Positions 34,689 to 45,975 are shown, counted from the stretch's first letter. The stretch: DNA of 64,000 nt from Pseudomonas putida (GCF_004357765.1 NZ_SMTE01000002.1:186001-250000); one strand, 5' to 3'. Translations and numbers: made by a program. The notes: generated by a model from the sequence alone, not told the origin.

Positions 34689-34779
34689 TCAACCCCCAAG
34701 ACAAGCACCTGGTGGCTCTCACCAATCTGCCGCTAAGCCAATCGCCGCCACTCTTTCCCAACATTCCGTGAAGAGCCCA

Positions 34780-34807
34780 AAAAAAACCCGCATCGCTGCG
34801 GGTTTTT
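34780..34807 (-). terminator. Rho-independent terminator of fba
   Basis: CCCGCA/TGCGGG stem with a four-base loop (TCGC), flanked on both sides by runs of A and T so that on the minus strand it ends in six T residues. It lies 25-50 bases after the fba stop. Confidence 0.88.
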
Positions 34808-34831
34808 CGGGGTCTGAGCGGCGAGAGCCGA

Positions 34832-35896
34832 TCAGTTGACCTTGGCGGCCAGTTCACCTTTGGCGTAACGCTGGAACATGCCTTCCAGGGAGATCGGCTT
34901 GATCTTCGAGGCATTGCCGGCGGTGCCGAAGGCTTCGTAACGGGCGATGCACACGTCACGCATGGCCTTCACGGTTTCGGCGAAGAACTTACGTGGGTCG
35001 AACTCGCTCGGATGCTGGGCCATGTAACGGCGAATGGCACCGGTCGAGGCCAGGCGCAGGTCGGTATCGATGTTGACCTTGCGTACGCCGTACTTGATGC
35101 CTTCGACGATTTCTTCGACCGGTACGCCGTAGGTTTCCTTGATCTGGCCACCGTACTCGTTGATGATCGCCAGCCAGTCCTGCGGTACCGAGGACGAACC
35201 ATGCATCACCAGGTGCGTGTTGGGGATGCGCTTGTGGATTTCCTTGATGCGGTCGATCGCCAGGATGTCACCGGTGGGTGGCTTGGTGAACTTGTAGGCA
35301 CCGTGGCTGGTGCCGATGGCGATGGCCAGGGCGTCGACCTGAGTCTTCTTGACGAAGTCGGCGGCCTCTTCCGGATCGGTCAGCATCTGGCTGTGGTCCA
35401 GGGTGCCTTCGGCGCCGATACCGTCCTCTTCGCCAGCCTGGCCGGTTTCCAGGCTACCCAGGCAGCCCAGCTCGCCCTCTACCGACACGCCACAGGCGTG
35501 GGCGAACGCCACGGTCTGCTGAGTCACACGGACGTTGTAGTCGTAGTCGGACGGGGTCTTGCCGTCTTCCTTCAGCGAACCGTCCATCATCACCGAGCTG
35601 AAGCCCAGCTGGATGGAGCGCTGGCACACGTCAGGGCTGGTGCCGTGGTCCTGGTGCATGCACACCGGGATGTGCGGGAATTCCTCGATGGCCGCCAGGA
35701 TCAGGTGGCGCAGGAACGGGGCACCGGCGTATTTGCGCGCACCGGCCGACGCCTGGACGATGACCGGGGAGTCGGTCTTGTCGGCGGCTTCCATGATGGC
35801 GCGCATTTGCTCGAGGTTGTTGACGTTGAAAGCTGGAACGCCGTAACCGAACTCGGCGGCGTGGTCCAGCATCTGGCGCATGCTAATGAGTGCCAT
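34832..35896 (-). CDS. fba: Class II fructose-1,6-bisphosphate aldolase
   Basis: 354-residue zinc aldolase of glycolysis and gluconeogenesis. [31 protein letters not shown] is the usual start; [32 protein letters not shown] carries the first zinc His and the catalytic Asp; [13 protein letters not shown] and [24 protein letters not shown] are the phosphate-binding and active-site blocks. The ATG at 35896 has GGGAGAGAG upstream; the frame's earlier start at 36022 runs through non-family sequence. It ends the tkt-epd-pgk-fba series. In a Pseudomonas with an incomplete upper glycolysis its main role is gluconeogenic. Confidence 0.97.
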   Translation of the reverse strand: MALISMRQMLDHAAEFGYGVPAFNVNNLEQMRAIMEAADKTDSPVIVQASAGARKYAGAPFLRHLILAAIEEFPHIPVCMHQDHGTSPDVCQRSIQLGFSSVMMDGSLKEDGKTPSDYDYNVRVTQQTVAFAHACGVSVEGELGCLGSLETGQAGEEDGIGAEGTLDHSQMLTDPEEAADFVKKTQVDALAIAIGTSHGAYKFTKPPTGDILAIDRIKEIHKRIPNTHLVMHGSSSVPQDWLAIINEYGGQIKETYGVPVEEIVEGIKYGVRKVNIDTDLRLASTGAIRRYMAQHPSEFDPRKFFAETVKAMRDVCIARYEAFGTAGNASKIKPISLEGMFQRYAKGELAAKVN

Positions 35897-35996
35897 TGTG
35901 TATCTCTCTCCCGACAAGCGTCGTTTGTTTCGTGCAAGCCTGCCGCAGGGGCGGTTGCTGTTCAAGTAGTGTGGGCCATCGATACGGCCCGGCCAG

Positions 35997-36326
35997 TCAC
36001 GGTGCCTTGCAGCCCCGCCCAATCAGATCGTTGGTCGCCACCCAGTAGACCAGGCCTTCCTCACCCTTGGTGTGGAACGCCAGCACGCCATCGCTGTACA
36101 GCGCGCCCGAAGCGCCCGGCTCGGACTTGAGCCGATAGACCTGGTCGCCGCCGCCGAGGCGCACGTCGACCGCGTCGCGTTGCGCGTCGGCGAAGCGCCA
36201 AAGCACTTCAGCCTGGGTGTCGCAGACCCAGCGGGTCCAATCGTCAGCCGGTGCTTCTGGCGCCGGCTGCAGCAGCGAGCATCCTGCCAATGTCGCCAGG
36301 GCCATCGAGGCCAGTAGCGCTTTCAT
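35997..36326 (-). CDS. MliC-type lysozyme inhibitor-like lipoprotein
   Basis: 109 residues. The N-terminus [16 protein letters not shown] is a lipoprotein signal with lipobox LAGC; the mature part has [13 protein letters not shown], then [22 protein letters not shown] and a C-terminal Cys, the layout of membrane-bound c-type lysozyme inhibitors (MliC/PliC), including the conserved Ser-Asp-Gly and Lys-Gly segment that enters the lysozyme active site. I chose the ATG at 36326; a GTG directly before it is in frame. GGAG lies seven bases upstream. It sits between a small lipoprotein gene and fba. Confidence 0.78.
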   Translation of the reverse strand: MKALLASMALATLAGCSLLQPAPEAPADDWTRWVCDTQAEVLWRFADAQRDAVDVRLGGGDQVYRLKSEPGASGALYSDGVLAFHTKGEEGLVYWVATNDLIGRGCKAP

Positions 36327-36405
36327 CACATTACTCCGCTGGGGGCTGCGGTGCGGCCCCTGTGTTCAAGACCACCAAATGCCGATTAGGTTGCCCGGTT
36401 ACCGA

Positions 36406-36621
36406 TCAAGGGCAACCCGGGGCCTGGCGCTGGTGTTCTTCATCGTACTTTTCCAGGCCCTCCGGGCCCACGCGCTTGTTGATCACCGGCACGGTCTCGG
36501 CCTGCCACTGCGACTGGTAGCAACCGCCCTTGGGCGGATGTGCCGGGTCTTCCGCGGGCGGGCTGCCGGAGCAAGCGCCCAGCAGACCGGCGGTGATCAT
36601 CAAAGGCAACAGTTTGACCAT
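36406..36621 (-). CDS. Small lipoprotein of unknown function
   Basis: 71 residues. MVKLLPLMITAGLLGAC is a lipoprotein signal with the lipobox LGAC; the mature protein is about 55 residues, Pro- and Glu-rich, with two further Cys (KGGCYQ and APGC at the C-terminus) that could form a disulfide. GGGAGCGACCTG precedes the ATG at 36621. It lies 32 bases downstream of pgk and 79 upstream of the MliC-like gene, both on the same strand. I do not recognise a function; outer-membrane anchoring is likely because the residue after the lipid Cys is Ser. Confidence 0.7.
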   Translation of the reverse strand: MVKLLPLMITAGLLGACSGSPPAEDPAHPPKGGCYQSQWQAETVPVINKRVGPEGLEKYDEEHQRQAPGCP

Positions 36622-36653
36622 CAGGTCGCTCCCTTTGCCAGGCGCTGCCATTA

Positions 36654-37817
36654 TCAGGCCTTGGCCCGTTCTTCCAGGATTGCCACGGCAGGCAGAACCT
36701 TGCCCTCGACGAACTCGAGGAACGCACCGCCACCGGTAGAAATGTAGGAGATATCCGCGCCCACGCCATACTTGTCGATAGCGGCCAGGGTATCGCCACC
36801 CCCGGCGATGGAGAACGCAGCGCTTTCGGCAATGGCCTTGGCCAGCACCCGGGTGCCGTTGCCGAACTGGTCGAACTCGAACACGCCGACCGGGCCGTTC
36901 CACAGAATGGTCTTGGACGACTTCAGCAGCTCGGCGAAGTTGGCGGCGGTCTGTGGGCCGATGTCGAGGATCATGTCGTCGGCGGCAACGTCGGCGATGG
37001 CCTTGACGGTAGCCTCGGCGCTCTCGGCGAATTCCTTGGCGACTACCACATCGACCGGCAGCGGCACGCTGACCTTGGCGGCGATGGCCTTGGCCGTGTC
37101 GACCAGGTCGGCTTCGTACAGCGACTTGCCGACCGGGTGACCGGCGGCGGCGAGGAAGGTGTTGGCGATGCCGCCACCGACGATCAGCTGGTCACAGACC
37201 GAGCTCAGGCTGTTCAGCACGTCCAATTTGGTCGACACCTTGGAACCGGCGACGATGGCCGCCATCGGCTTGGCCGGCGCCTTCAGTGCCTTGCCCAGTG
37301 CGTCCAGCTCGGCCGCCAGCAGCGGACCGGCAGCAGCGACCTTGGCGAACTTGGCCACGCCGTGGGTCGAACCTTCGGCGCGGTGCGCGGTGCCGAAGGC
37401 GTCCATGACGAATACGTCGCACAAGGCGGCGTACTTCTGTGCCAGCTCGTCGGCGTTCTTCTTCTCGCCCTTGTTGAAGCGCACGTTCTCGAACAGCACC
37501 AGGTCACCGGCCTTGACCTCGACGCCTTCGAGGTAATCGGCAACCAGCGGTACTTCACGGCCCAAGGCCTTGGTCAGGTACTCGGCCACTGGCTTGAGGC
37601 TGTTCTCGGCCGAGAACTCGCCTTCGGTCGGGCGCCCCAGGTGCGAGCAGACCATGACCGCCGCGCCCTTCTCCAGGGCCAGCTTGATGGTCGGCAGCGC
37701 GGCCTGGATACGCGCGTCGCTGGCGACCACGCCGTCCTTCACAGGTACGTTGAGGTCTTCGCGGATCAGTACGCGCTTACCTTGCAGGTCGAGGTCGGTC
37801 ATCTTCAACACGGTCAT
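36654..37817 (-). CDS. pgk: Phosphoglycerate kinase
   Basis: 387-residue monomeric kinase converting 1,3-bisphosphoglycerate and ADP to 3-phosphoglycerate and ATP. Family blocks: [62 protein letters not shown] in the N-domain, and [19 protein letters not shown] plus [16 protein letters not shown] in the nucleotide-binding C-domain. The start ([17 protein letters not shown]) has AAGGAC upstream. It begins 12 bases after epd, indicating cotranscription. Confidence 0.97.
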   Translation of the reverse strand: MTVLKMTDLDLQGKRVLIREDLNVPVKDGVVASDARIQAALPTIKLALEKGAAVMVCSHLGRPTEGEFSAENSLKPVAEYLTKALGREVPLVADYLEGVEVKAGDLVLFENVRFNKGEKKNADELAQKYAALCDVFVMDAFGTAHRAEGSTHGVAKFAKVAAAGPLLAAELDALGKALKAPAKPMAAIVAGSKVSTKLDVLNSLSSVCDQLIVGGGIANTFLAAAGHPVGKSLYEADLVDTAKAIAAKVSVPLPVDVVVAKEFAESAEATVKAIADVAADDMILDIGPQTAANFAELLKSSKTILWNGPVGVFEFDQFGNGTRVLAKAIAESAAFSIAGGGDTLAAIDKYGVGADISYISTGGGAFLEFVEGKVLPAVAILEERAKA

Positions 37818-37829
37818 GAATGCAGTCCT

Positions 37830-38891
37830 TCAGGGCTGTTTGGTGCGGGTTGGGTTGACGACGTGCAGGTAGTGCTGTGCAACGTCGAGCATACGGTTGG
37901 CGAACCCCCATTCGTTGTCGAACCAAGCCAGCAGGTTCACCAGGCGTGGGCCGGAGACGCGGGTCTGGCTGGCATCGACGATCGCCGAATGCGGGTCGTG
38001 GTTGAAATCACAGCTGGCATGCGGCAGCTCGGTGTAGGCCAGCAGACCTTGCAGCGGGCCATGCAGCGCAGCCTCGCGCAGTACCTGGTTCACTTCGGCG
38101 GCGCTGGTGTCACGCGCAGTCTGCAGGGTGATATCCAGGCACGAGACGTTGACGGTCGGTACGCGTACCGCTTTGGCCTGGATTCGCCCGGCAAGTTCCG
38201 GAAGCAGGCGCTCGATGCCGCGCGCAAGCCCCGTCGAGACCGGAATCACCGACTGGAAGGCAGAGCGCGTGCGGCGCAGGTCTTCGTGGTGATAGGCGTC
38301 GATCACCGGCTGGTCGTTCATCGCCGAGTGGATGGTGGTGATCTGCACGTACTCGATGCCGAACGCCTGATCCAGCACCCGCAGCAACGGCACGCCGCAG
38401 TTGGTGGTACAGGAGGCGTTGGAGACCAGACGCTCGCTACCGTTCAGGCAATCCTGGTTGATCCCGTAGACCACCGTGGCATCGACATCGGCCTCGCTGG
38501 CCATGGGCTGGGAGAACAGGACGCGCGGTGCACCGGCCTCCAGGAAACGCTGACCATCGGCGCGGGTGTGGTAGGCGCCGGAGCACTCCAGCACCAGGTC
38601 GATGTCCAGGCCCGCCCAGTCGACGCCCTCTGGCGTGGCGCTGCGCAACACTTTCACGCAGTCGCCATTGATATGCAGACAATCGCCATCGACCTTCACC
38701 TCACCGGGGAAACGCCCATGGGTGGAGTCGAAGCGAGTCAGGTATTCGATGCTGGCCTGATCGGCCAGGTCATTCAGTGCGACGATCTCGAATCCGGCCT
38801 TCGCCCCTCGCTCGAACAGTGCGCGCAGGACACAACGACCGATGCGGCCGTAACCGTTGAGTGCAACTTTATAGGGACGCGGGTGGGGCAT
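37830..38891 (-). CDS. epd: Erythrose-4-phosphate dehydrogenase
   Basis: 353-residue GAPDH-like NAD enzyme. VALNGYGRIGRCVLRALFERG is the dinucleotide-binding motif; SNASCTTNCGVPLLRVLDQAFGI contains the catalytic Cys and CTTN motif; TTIHSAMNDQPVIDAY replaces the GAPDH HxYTxxQ pattern in the Epd manner; WFDNEWGFANRMLDV is the C-terminal hallmark. It supplies 4-phosphoerythronate for pyridoxal phosphate synthesis; GAPDH activity is a possible alternative. I chose the ATG at 38891; the frame upstream crosses the REP pair. A strong ribosome site is not visible. The tkt-epd-pgk order is conserved in pseudomonads. Confidence 0.92.
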   Translation of the reverse strand: MPHPRPYKVALNGYGRIGRCVLRALFERGAKAGFEIVALNDLADQASIEYLTRFDSTHGRFPGEVKVDGDCLHINGDCVKVLRSATPEGVDWAGLDIDLVLECSGAYHTRADGQRFLEAGAPRVLFSQPMASEADVDATVVYGINQDCLNGSERLVSNASCTTNCGVPLLRVLDQAFGIEYVQITTIHSAMNDQPVIDAYHHEDLRRTRSAFQSVIPVSTGLARGIERLLPELAGRIQAKAVRVPTVNVSCLDITLQTARDTSAAEVNQVLREAALHGPLQGLLAYTELPHASCDFNHDPHSAIVDASQTRVSGPRLVNLLAWFDNEWGFANRMLDVAQHYLHVVNPTRTKQP

Positions 38892-38947
38892 TCGTTGGCT
38901 CGCGGAACAGATCGTTGTGGGTTGTCTGCAGCATTTGTGGTGTCGCA

Positions 38948-39012
38948 TTCGCGGGCAAGCCCGCTCCCACAGAGGTTGCAAGAAACCCTGTGGGAGCGGG
39001 CTTGCCCGCGAA
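38948..39012. repeat. Paired inverted REP element
   Basis: Copies at 38948-38972 and 38988-39012 (TTCGCGGGCAAGCCCGCTCC and its reverse complement, each with CCCACAG) face each other across 15 bases between tkt and epd. Such a hairpin may reduce readthrough or protect the tkt 3' end. Confidence 0.88.
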
Positions 39013-39042
39013 CAGCAGCGACACCGCTCGCAGATCTTTACA

Positions 39043-41040
39043 TCAGTCTTCCAGCAGCTCTTCGGCGGTGCCCAGGATGTTCTCCAGGGTGAAGCCGAAT
39101 TCCTCGAACAGCGCGGCAGCCGGGGCCGACTCGCCATAAGTGGTCATACCGATGATACGACCTTCGAGGCCGACGTACTTGTACCAGAAGTCGGCATGCG
39201 CTGCTTCGATGGCGATGCGCGCACCGACTTCCACGGGCAGTACCGACTGCTTGTAGGCCGCATCCTGGGCGTCGAATACGCTGGTGCACGGCATCGACAC
39301 CACACGTACCTTGCGACCCTGCTCGGTCAGCTTGGCCTGGGCCTGGACGGCCAGCCCCACTTCCGAACCGGTGGCGATCAGGATCAGCTCAGGCTCGCCC
39401 GCGCAATCCTTGAGCACGTATCCACCGCGGCTGATATCGGCGATCTGCTGGGCATCGCGTGGTTGATGTTGCAGGTTCTGGCGCGAGAAGATCAGCGCCG
39501 ATGGGCCGTCCTTGCGCTCCAGGGCGTGTTTCCAGGACACGGCCGACTCGACCGCGTCGGCTGGACGCCAGGTGTCCAGATTCGGGGTGCTGCGCAGGCT
39601 GGTCAGCTGCTCGATCGGCTGGTGGGTCGGGCCATCTTCGCCCAGACCGATGGAGTCGTGGGTGTAGACGTGGATGACGCGCTGCTTCATCAGTGCCGAC
39701 ATACGCACGGCATTGCGGGCGTATTCCATGAACATCAGGAAGGTCGCGCCGTAAGGCACCAGACCGCCGTGCAGGGCAACGCCGTTCATGATCGCGGTCA
39801 TGCCGAATTCACGCACGCCATAGAACACGTAGTTGCCGCTGGCGTCATTGGCTTCGACGCCCTTGCAACCTTTCCACAGGGTCAGGTTGGAGCCGGCCAG
39901 GTCGGCGGAGCCGCCGAGGAACTCGGGCAGCAGCGGGCCGAATGCATTCAGGGTGTTCTGGCTGGCCTTGCGGCTGGCGATGGTCTCGCCCTTGGCAGCG
40001 ACTTCATTGATATAGGCCTGGGCCTTTTCGCTGAAGTCGGCCGGCAGCTCGCCGCTGTCACGGCGCTTGAACTCCGCCGCCAGTTCCGGGTAGGCCTTGG
40101 CATAGGCTTCGAAGCGCTGGTTCCACTCGGCTTCGGCCTTGGCACCGGCGGCCTTGGCGTCCCACTCGGCGTAGATTTCTGCCGGAACTTCGAACGGGCC
40201 GTAGTTCCAGTTCAGTTCCTTGCGGGCCAGGGCGATTTCGTCGTTGCCCAGTGGCGCGCCGTGGCAGTCTTCCTTGCCCTGCTTGTTCGGCGAGCCGAAA
40301 CCGATGATGGTCTTGCAGCAGATCAGGGTCGGACGGTCGCTCTTGCGCGCCGTCTCGATGGCCATCTTGATCTCGTCGGCATCGTGACCGTTGACGTTGC
40401 GGATCACCTGCCAGTTGTACGCTTCGAAGCGCGCCGGCGTGTTGTCGGTGAACCAGCCGTGCACTTCACCGTCGATGGAAATGCCGTTGTCGTCGTAGAA
40501 GGCGATCAGCTTGTTCAGCCCCAGGGTGCCAGCCAACGACGCGACTTCGTGGGAGATGCCTTCCATCATGCAGCCGTCGCCAAGGAACACGTAGGTGTGG
40601 TGGTCGACGATGGTGTGGCCTTCACGGTTGAACTGAGCCGCCAGGACCTTTTCCGCCAGGGCGAAGCCCACGGCGTTGGCGATGCCCTGGCCAAGCGGGC
40701 CGGTGGTGGTCTCGACACCTGGGGTATAGCCGTATTCCGGGTGACCTGGGGTGCGGCTGTGCAACTGGCGGAAGCTCTTCAGATCGTCGATCGACAGGTC
40801 GTAGCCGGTCAGGTGCAGCAGCGAATAGATCAGCATCGAGCCGTGGCCGTTGGACAGCACGAAACGGTCACGGTCGGCGAAATCCGGGTTGCTCGGGTTG
40901 TGCTTCAGATAGTCGCGCCAAAGCACTTCGGCGATATCCGCCATGCCCATGGGGGCACCTGGATGGCCGCTGTTGGCCTTTTGCACGGCATCCATGCTGA
41001 GGGCACGAATGGCGTTGGCACGCTCACGACGGCTGGGCAT
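39043..41040 (-). CDS. tktA: Transketolase
   Basis: 665-residue thiamine diphosphate enzyme of the pentose phosphate pathway, moving two-carbon units between sugar phosphates. [25 protein letters not shown] is the conserved start; [19 protein letters not shown] and [40 protein letters not shown] form the ThDP-binding GDG...N motif; the C-half has [33 protein letters not shown] precedes the ATG at 41040. It is the head of the tkt-epd-pgk group and divergent from the sahR-like gene. Confidence 0.97.
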   Translation of the reverse strand: MPSRRERANAIRALSMDAVQKANSGHPGAPMGMADIAEVLWRDYLKHNPSNPDFADRDRFVLSNGHGSMLIYSLLHLTGYDLSIDDLKSFRQLHSRTPGHPEYGYTPGVETTTGPLGQGIANAVGFALAEKVLAAQFNREGHTIVDHHTYVFLGDGCMMEGISHEVASLAGTLGLNKLIAFYDDNGISIDGEVHGWFTDNTPARFEAYNWQVIRNVNGHDADEIKMAIETARKSDRPTLICCKTIIGFGSPNKQGKEDCHGAPLGNDEIALARKELNWNYGPFEVPAEIYAEWDAKAAGAKAEAEWNQRFEAYAKAYPELAAEFKRRDSGELPADFSEKAQAYINEVAAKGETIASRKASQNTLNAFGPLLPEFLGGSADLAGSNLTLWKGCKGVEANDASGNYVFYGVREFGMTAIMNGVALHGGLVPYGATFLMFMEYARNAVRMSALMKQRVIHVYTHDSIGLGEDGPTHQPIEQLTSLRSTPNLDTWRPADAVESAVSWKHALERKDGPSALIFSRQNLQHQPRDAQQIADISRGGYVLKDCAGEPELILIATGSEVGLAVQAQAKLTEQGRKVRVVSMPCTSVFDAQDAAYKQSVLPVEVGARIAIEAAHADFWYKYVGLEGRIIGMTTYGESAPAAALFEEFGFTLENILGTAEELLED

Positions 41041-41234
41041 CGCTAATCTCCTGGGGCTTGAATGAGGTAGTGAAACGAAAAAAGGTCGCCATTTTCGCCC
41101 ACAGCGGGCCTGGGGGCAATGACGGATGGTCGCGGTTGGGCGATTTTCCTGTGATTTCAGCGGAATCTGTAAGAAAAGTCTCTGGCGATACGTATTGACA
41201 GCCAATGAAGCCTTCTTCGATGCCACCCATCGCG

Positions 41235-41258
41235 CAATATCAAAACTTTTTGATATTG
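41235..41258. promoter_or_regulatory. Perfect palindrome, candidate SahR operator
   Basis: CAATATCAAAA (41235-41245), a CT centre, then TTTTGATATTG (41248-41258): 11-bp perfect arms in an AT-rich island within GC-rich surroundings, 40 bases before the ArsR-methyltransferase gene. Position and symmetry suit a dimeric winged-helix repressor, most simply the product of the adjacent gene. Confidence 0.72.
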
Positions 41259-41261
41259 GCC

Positions 41262-41290
41262 TTGCAGCGCCCACCCGGCCTGACTAGACT
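41262..41290 (+). promoter_or_regulatory. Predicted sahR-metK promoter
   Basis: TTGCAG (41262-41267), a 17-base spacer and TAGACT (41285-41290). Transcription would begin around 41297, almost at the ATG at 41299. The palindrome ends three bases before the -35 box, a position from which a bound repressor would hinder polymerase. Confidence 0.5.
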
Positions 41291-41298
41291 GCCGCCTC

Positions 41299-42291
41299 AT
41301 GAACCTTCGTGCGCATCCTGCCCCCCAGCAAAGCGACGCACTGGCCGCCTTGTGCAAGGCCAGTGGCGACGAGTTGCGCCTGAACGTCCTGCGCGCGCTG
41401 GCCAGCGATTCGTTCGGCGTGCTGGAGCTGGCGCAGATCTTCGGCGTCGGCCAGTCTGGCATGAGCCACCACCTGAAAGTGCTGGCCCAGGCCGAGTTGG
41501 TGGCCACCCGCCGCGAGGGCAATGCCATCTTCTACCGCCGTGCGCTGCCCGATAGCCTGCGCCTGGGCGGCCGCCTGCATGCGGCGCTGCTCGAAGAGGT
41601 CGACGAGCTGGTCCTGCCCGAAGACGTCCAGGCCCGGATCGCCCAGGTGCAGCAGCGCCGCGCGGCCACCAGCCAGGACTTCTTCCTGCGCGTCGAGGAG
41701 AAATTCCGCGCCCAGCAGGACCTGATCGCCGGGCTGCCGCAGTACCGCGAGAGCCTCTTGGCGCTGCTCGACAACCTGAGCTTCGCACCGACCGCCAGCG
41801 CCTTGGAGGTCGGCCCGGGTGACGGCGGTTTCCTGCCGGACCTGGCCCGCCGCTTCGCCCAGGTGACCGCGCTAGACAACAGTCCGACCATGCTCGAGCT
41901 GGCACGCCAGGTGTGCGAGCGCGAGAACCTGGCAAACGTAAACCTGCAGTTGGCCGATGCACTGGGTGCAACGGATGTGCAAGCCGACTGCGTTGTGCTG
42001 AACATGGTGCTGCACCATTTCAGCGACCCGGCCCTGGCCCTGCGCCTGCTGGCCAAACGGGTGGCGGCGGGCGGCAGCCTGCTGATCACCGAGCTGTGCA
42101 GCCATGACCAGAGCTGGGCGCGGGATGCCTGCGGCGATCTCTGGCTGGGCTTCGAGCAGGACGAACTGGCCCGCTGGGCCAACGCAGCGGGGCTAGCCCC
42201 CGGGGACAGCCTCTATGTGGGCTTGCGTAACGGTTTCCAGATCCAGGTCCGCCATTTTCAGCGGACGGCTGGCGACACTCACCACCGGTAA
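41299..42291 (+). CDS. sahR: ArsR-family regulator fused to a SAM-methyltransferase domain (SahR-like)
   Basis: 330 residues. Residues about 10-90 form an ArsR winged helix (ALCKASGDELRLNVLRALAS, then FGVGQSGMSHHLKVLAQAELVATRREGNAIFYRRA) that lacks the CxC metal site of metal-sensing ArsR proteins. Residues about 150-310 form a class I methyltransferase fold: ALEVGPGDGGFLPDLARRF is motif I near residue 170, and CVVLNMVLHHFSDPALALRLL is motif IV/V. Known SahR proteins bind S-adenosylhomocysteine in such a domain and repress SAM-cycle genes. Its location 19 bases before metK strongly supports this; an actual methyltransferase activity is the alternative. No Shine-Dalgarno is evident before the ATG. 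Confidence 0.82.
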   Translation: MNLRAHPAPQQSDALAALCKASGDELRLNVLRALASDSFGVLELAQIFGVGQSGMSHHLKVLAQAELVATRREGNAIFYRRALPDSLRLGGRLHAALLEEVDELVLPEDVQARIAQVQQRRAATSQDFFLRVEEKFRAQQDLIAGLPQYRESLLALLDNLSFAPTASALEVGPGDGGFLPDLARRFAQVTALDNSPTMLELARQVCERENLANVNLQLADALGATDVQADCVVLNMVLHHFSDPALALRLLAKRVAAGGSLLITELCSHDQSWARDACGDLWLGFEQDELARWANAAGLAPGDSLYVGLRNGFQIQVRHFQRTAGDTHHR

Positions 42292-42310
42292 ATTTTAGGA
42301 ACCCGTCGAG

Positions 42311-43501
42311 ATGAGCGAATACTCCCTTTTCACCTCCGAGTCCGTGTCCGAAGGGCATCCGGACAAGATCGCCGACCAGATTTCCGACGCGGTCCTGGAC
42401 GCTATCATCACCCAGGACAAATATGCCCGCGTTGCCTGTGAAACCCTGGTCAAGACCGGTGTCGCCATCATCGCCGGCGAAGTCACCACTTCGGCCTGGG
42501 TCGACCTGGAAGAGCTGGTCCGCAAGGTGATCATCGACATCGGCTACAACAGCTCCGACGTCGGCTTCGACGGTGCCACCTGCGCCGTGATGAACATCAT
42601 CGGCAAGCAGTCGGTGGACATCGCCCAGGGCGTCGACCGCTCCAAGCCGGAAGACCAGGGTGCAGGCGACCAGGGCCTGATGTTCGGCTACGCCAGCAAC
42701 GAAACCGACGTGCTGATGCCCGCGCCCATCTGCTTCTCGCACCGTCTGGTCGAGCGCCAGGCCGAAGCCCGCAAATCCAAGCTGCTGCCCTGGCTGCGCC
42801 CGGATGCCAAGTCGCAGGTCACCTGCCGCTACGAGAACGGCAAGGTGATCGGCATCGACGCGGTGGTCCTGTCGACCCAGCACAACCCCGAGGTCTCGCA
42901 GAAAGACCTGCAGGAAGCGGTCATGGAACTGATCGTCAAGCACACTCTGCCAGCCGAACTGCTGCACAAGGACACCCAGTACCACATCAACCCGACCGGT
43001 AACTTCATCATCGGCGGCCCGGTGGGCGACTGTGGCCTGACCGGTCGCAAGATCATCGTCGACTCCTACGGCGGCATGGCCCGCCACGGCGGTGGCGCGT
43101 TCTCCGGCAAGGACCCGTCCAAGGTCGATCGCTCCGCTGCCTATGCTGGCCGCTATGTCGCCAAGAACATCGTCGCCGCCGGCCTGGCCGAGCGTTGCGA
43201 GATCCAGGTGTCCTACGCCATCGGCGTGGCCCAGCCGACCTCCATTTCGATCAACACCTTCGGCACCGGCAAGGTCTCCGACGACAAGATCGTGCAACTG
43301 GTCCGCGAGTGCTTCGACCTGCGCCCATACGCCATCACCAACATGCTCGACCTGCTCCACCCGATGTACCAGGAGACGGCCGCCTACGGCCACTTCGGCC
43401 GCACCCCACAGCAGAAGACCGTGGGCGACGACACCTTCACCACCTTCACCTGGGAGCGCACCGACCGTGCCCAGGCGCTGCGTGATGCAGCCGGCCTGTA
43501 A
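42311..43501 (+). CDS. metK: S-adenosylmethionine synthetase
   Basis: 396 residues. Makes SAM from methionine and ATP. Conserved blocks: [27 protein letters not shown] (with the ATP-site His), [16 protein letters not shown], and the phosphate-binding [29 protein letters not shown] ([10 protein letters not shown]-loop). The C-terminal block [25 protein letters not shown] is typical of gammaproteobacteria. It directly follows the sahR-like gene and is followed by a strong terminator, so the two form a short operon; release of SahR by SAH would raise SAM synthesis. Confidence 0.97.
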   Translation: MSEYSLFTSESVSEGHPDKIADQISDAVLDAIITQDKYARVACETLVKTGVAIIAGEVTTSAWVDLEELVRKVIIDIGYNSSDVGFDGATCAVMNIIGKQSVDIAQGVDRSKPEDQGAGDQGLMFGYASNETDVLMPAPICFSHRLVERQAEARKSKLLPWLRPDAKSQVTCRYENGKVIGIDAVVLSTQHNPEVSQKDLQEAVMELIVKHTLPAELLHKDTQYHINPTGNFIIGGPVGDCGLTGRKIIVDSYGGMARHGGGAFSGKDPSKVDRSAAYAGRYVAKNIVAAGLAERCEIQVSYAIGVAQPTSISINTFGTGKVSDDKIVQLVRECFDLRPYAITNMLDLLHPMYQETAAYGHFGRTPQQKTVGDDTFTTFTWERTDRAQALRDAAGL

Positions 43502-43521
43502 GTTTCCTACAGCCGCCTGAG

Positions 43522-43556
43522 AAAGCCCCTGCCAAGCAATTGGCAGGGGCTTTTTT
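43522..43556 (+). terminator. Rho-independent terminator of metK
   Basis: A 14-bp perfect stem (AAAGCCCCTGCCAA with its complement) closed by a GCAA tetraloop and followed by a run of six T; starts 20 bases after the metK stop. Confidence 0.93.
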
Positions 43557-43609
43557 CATGACATATCGGCTGACAAAGCTGCCGACCTTGTCCCCGGGCG
43601 ACCGCCTAG

Positions 43610-45376
<1,767 letters not shown>

Positions 45377-45470
45377 ATCTGCATTGCAATTGCCCACCAA
45401 GGGTTCCTAAATCAGCAAAACCCAGGCAGGATTTCCCCACTTTTTTGCACCGCCCCGTCAAGGAGGCCCT

Positions 45471-45863
45471 ATGAAACGTATTTCCACTTTCGTCCTGCTG
45501 ACTGCCCTCGGGCTCGCCGCTGGCCTGGCTCAAGCCGCCCAGCCCGACCCCGGCCTGACCGGTTGCGCCGCCAAGCGCAGCGCTATCGAGAACCAGCTGA
45601 AAGAGGCCCGCGCCGCTGACAACGACGCCCAGGTCGACGGCCTCGAAAAGGCTCTGGACGGCGTCAAGCACTGCACCGACAGCAGCCTGCGCAAAGAACG
45701 CGAGCAGAAGGTTCTAGAAGCGCGCCACGAGGTGGCCGAGCGTGAATACGATCTGAAGAAGGCTGAAAAGAAAGGCGACGCCGAGAAGATCAACAAGCGC
45801 AAGGACAAGCTTGCCGAGGCCCGTAAAGAGCTGCAGGAAGCGGTCGACGATCTGGACCGCTGA
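45471..45863 (+). CDS. yqjC: DUF1090 periplasmic protein (YqjC-like)
   Basis: 130 residues with a cleavable signal (MKRISTFVLLTALGLAAGLAQA). The mature protein is highly charged and helical: CAAKRSAIENQLKEARAADND with Cys 31 region, LKHC-like VKHCTDSSLRKEREQK and a Lys/Glu-rich coiled-coil tail (RHEVAEREYDLKKAEKKGDAEK) ending DDLDR. The two Cys may form a disulfide. AAGGAGG lies just before the ATG, a nearly perfect ribosome site suggesting high translation. Function unknown; E. coli YqjC is linked to acid and envelope stress by literature association only. Confidence 0.82.
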   Translation: MKRISTFVLLTALGLAAGLAQAAQPDPGLTGCAAKRSAIENQLKEARAADNDAQVDGLEKALDGVKHCTDSSLRKEREQKVLEARHEVAEREYDLKKAEKKGDAEKINKRKDKLAEARKELQEAVDDLDR

Positions 45864-45888
45864 AGCAGGCTCCAGCCATCAGGCTCTC

Positions 45889-45964
45889 ATCGCCGGCAAG
45901 CTGGCCCCCAACGACTGCGGCGTGCTCGAAGTCTACGCAGTTCTGGGGGCAGGCTGCCGGCGAT
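45889..45964. repeat. Imperfect inverted repeat between convergent genes
   Basis: ATCGCCGGCAAGCTGGCCCCC at the left and GGGGGCAGGCTGCCGGCGAT at the right pair over most of their length; the core ATCGCCGGCAAG resembles REPs of other Pseudomonas species. It separates the convergent DUF1090 and cytochrome-like genes and may act as a bidirectional stop. Confidence 0.6.
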
Positions 45965-45975
45965 CGTGCAACTGC

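Larger units (their letters stand above)
34460..34831. other. 372-base gap between the c-di-GMP gene and fba
   Basis: No gene seen. It must hold the promoter of the minus-strand GGDEF-EAL gene, but I find no convincing -35/-10 pair. It contains an imperfect inverted repeat around 34593-34616 (TTGCCAAC, five bases, GTTGGTGCAA), a half copy of the 18680 repeat at 34663-34688, and the fba terminator at its right end. Confidence 0.6.

Noticed and set aside
38917-41046. 709-codon open frame antisense to transketolase
   Set aside because: Starts inside the REP pair and runs exactly opposite tkt; amino acid make-up is that of an antisense reading.
41235-41258. Palindrome read as a terminator
   Set aside because: It is AT-rich, lies upstream of both divergent genes and has no role at a 3' end; an operator is the simpler reading.
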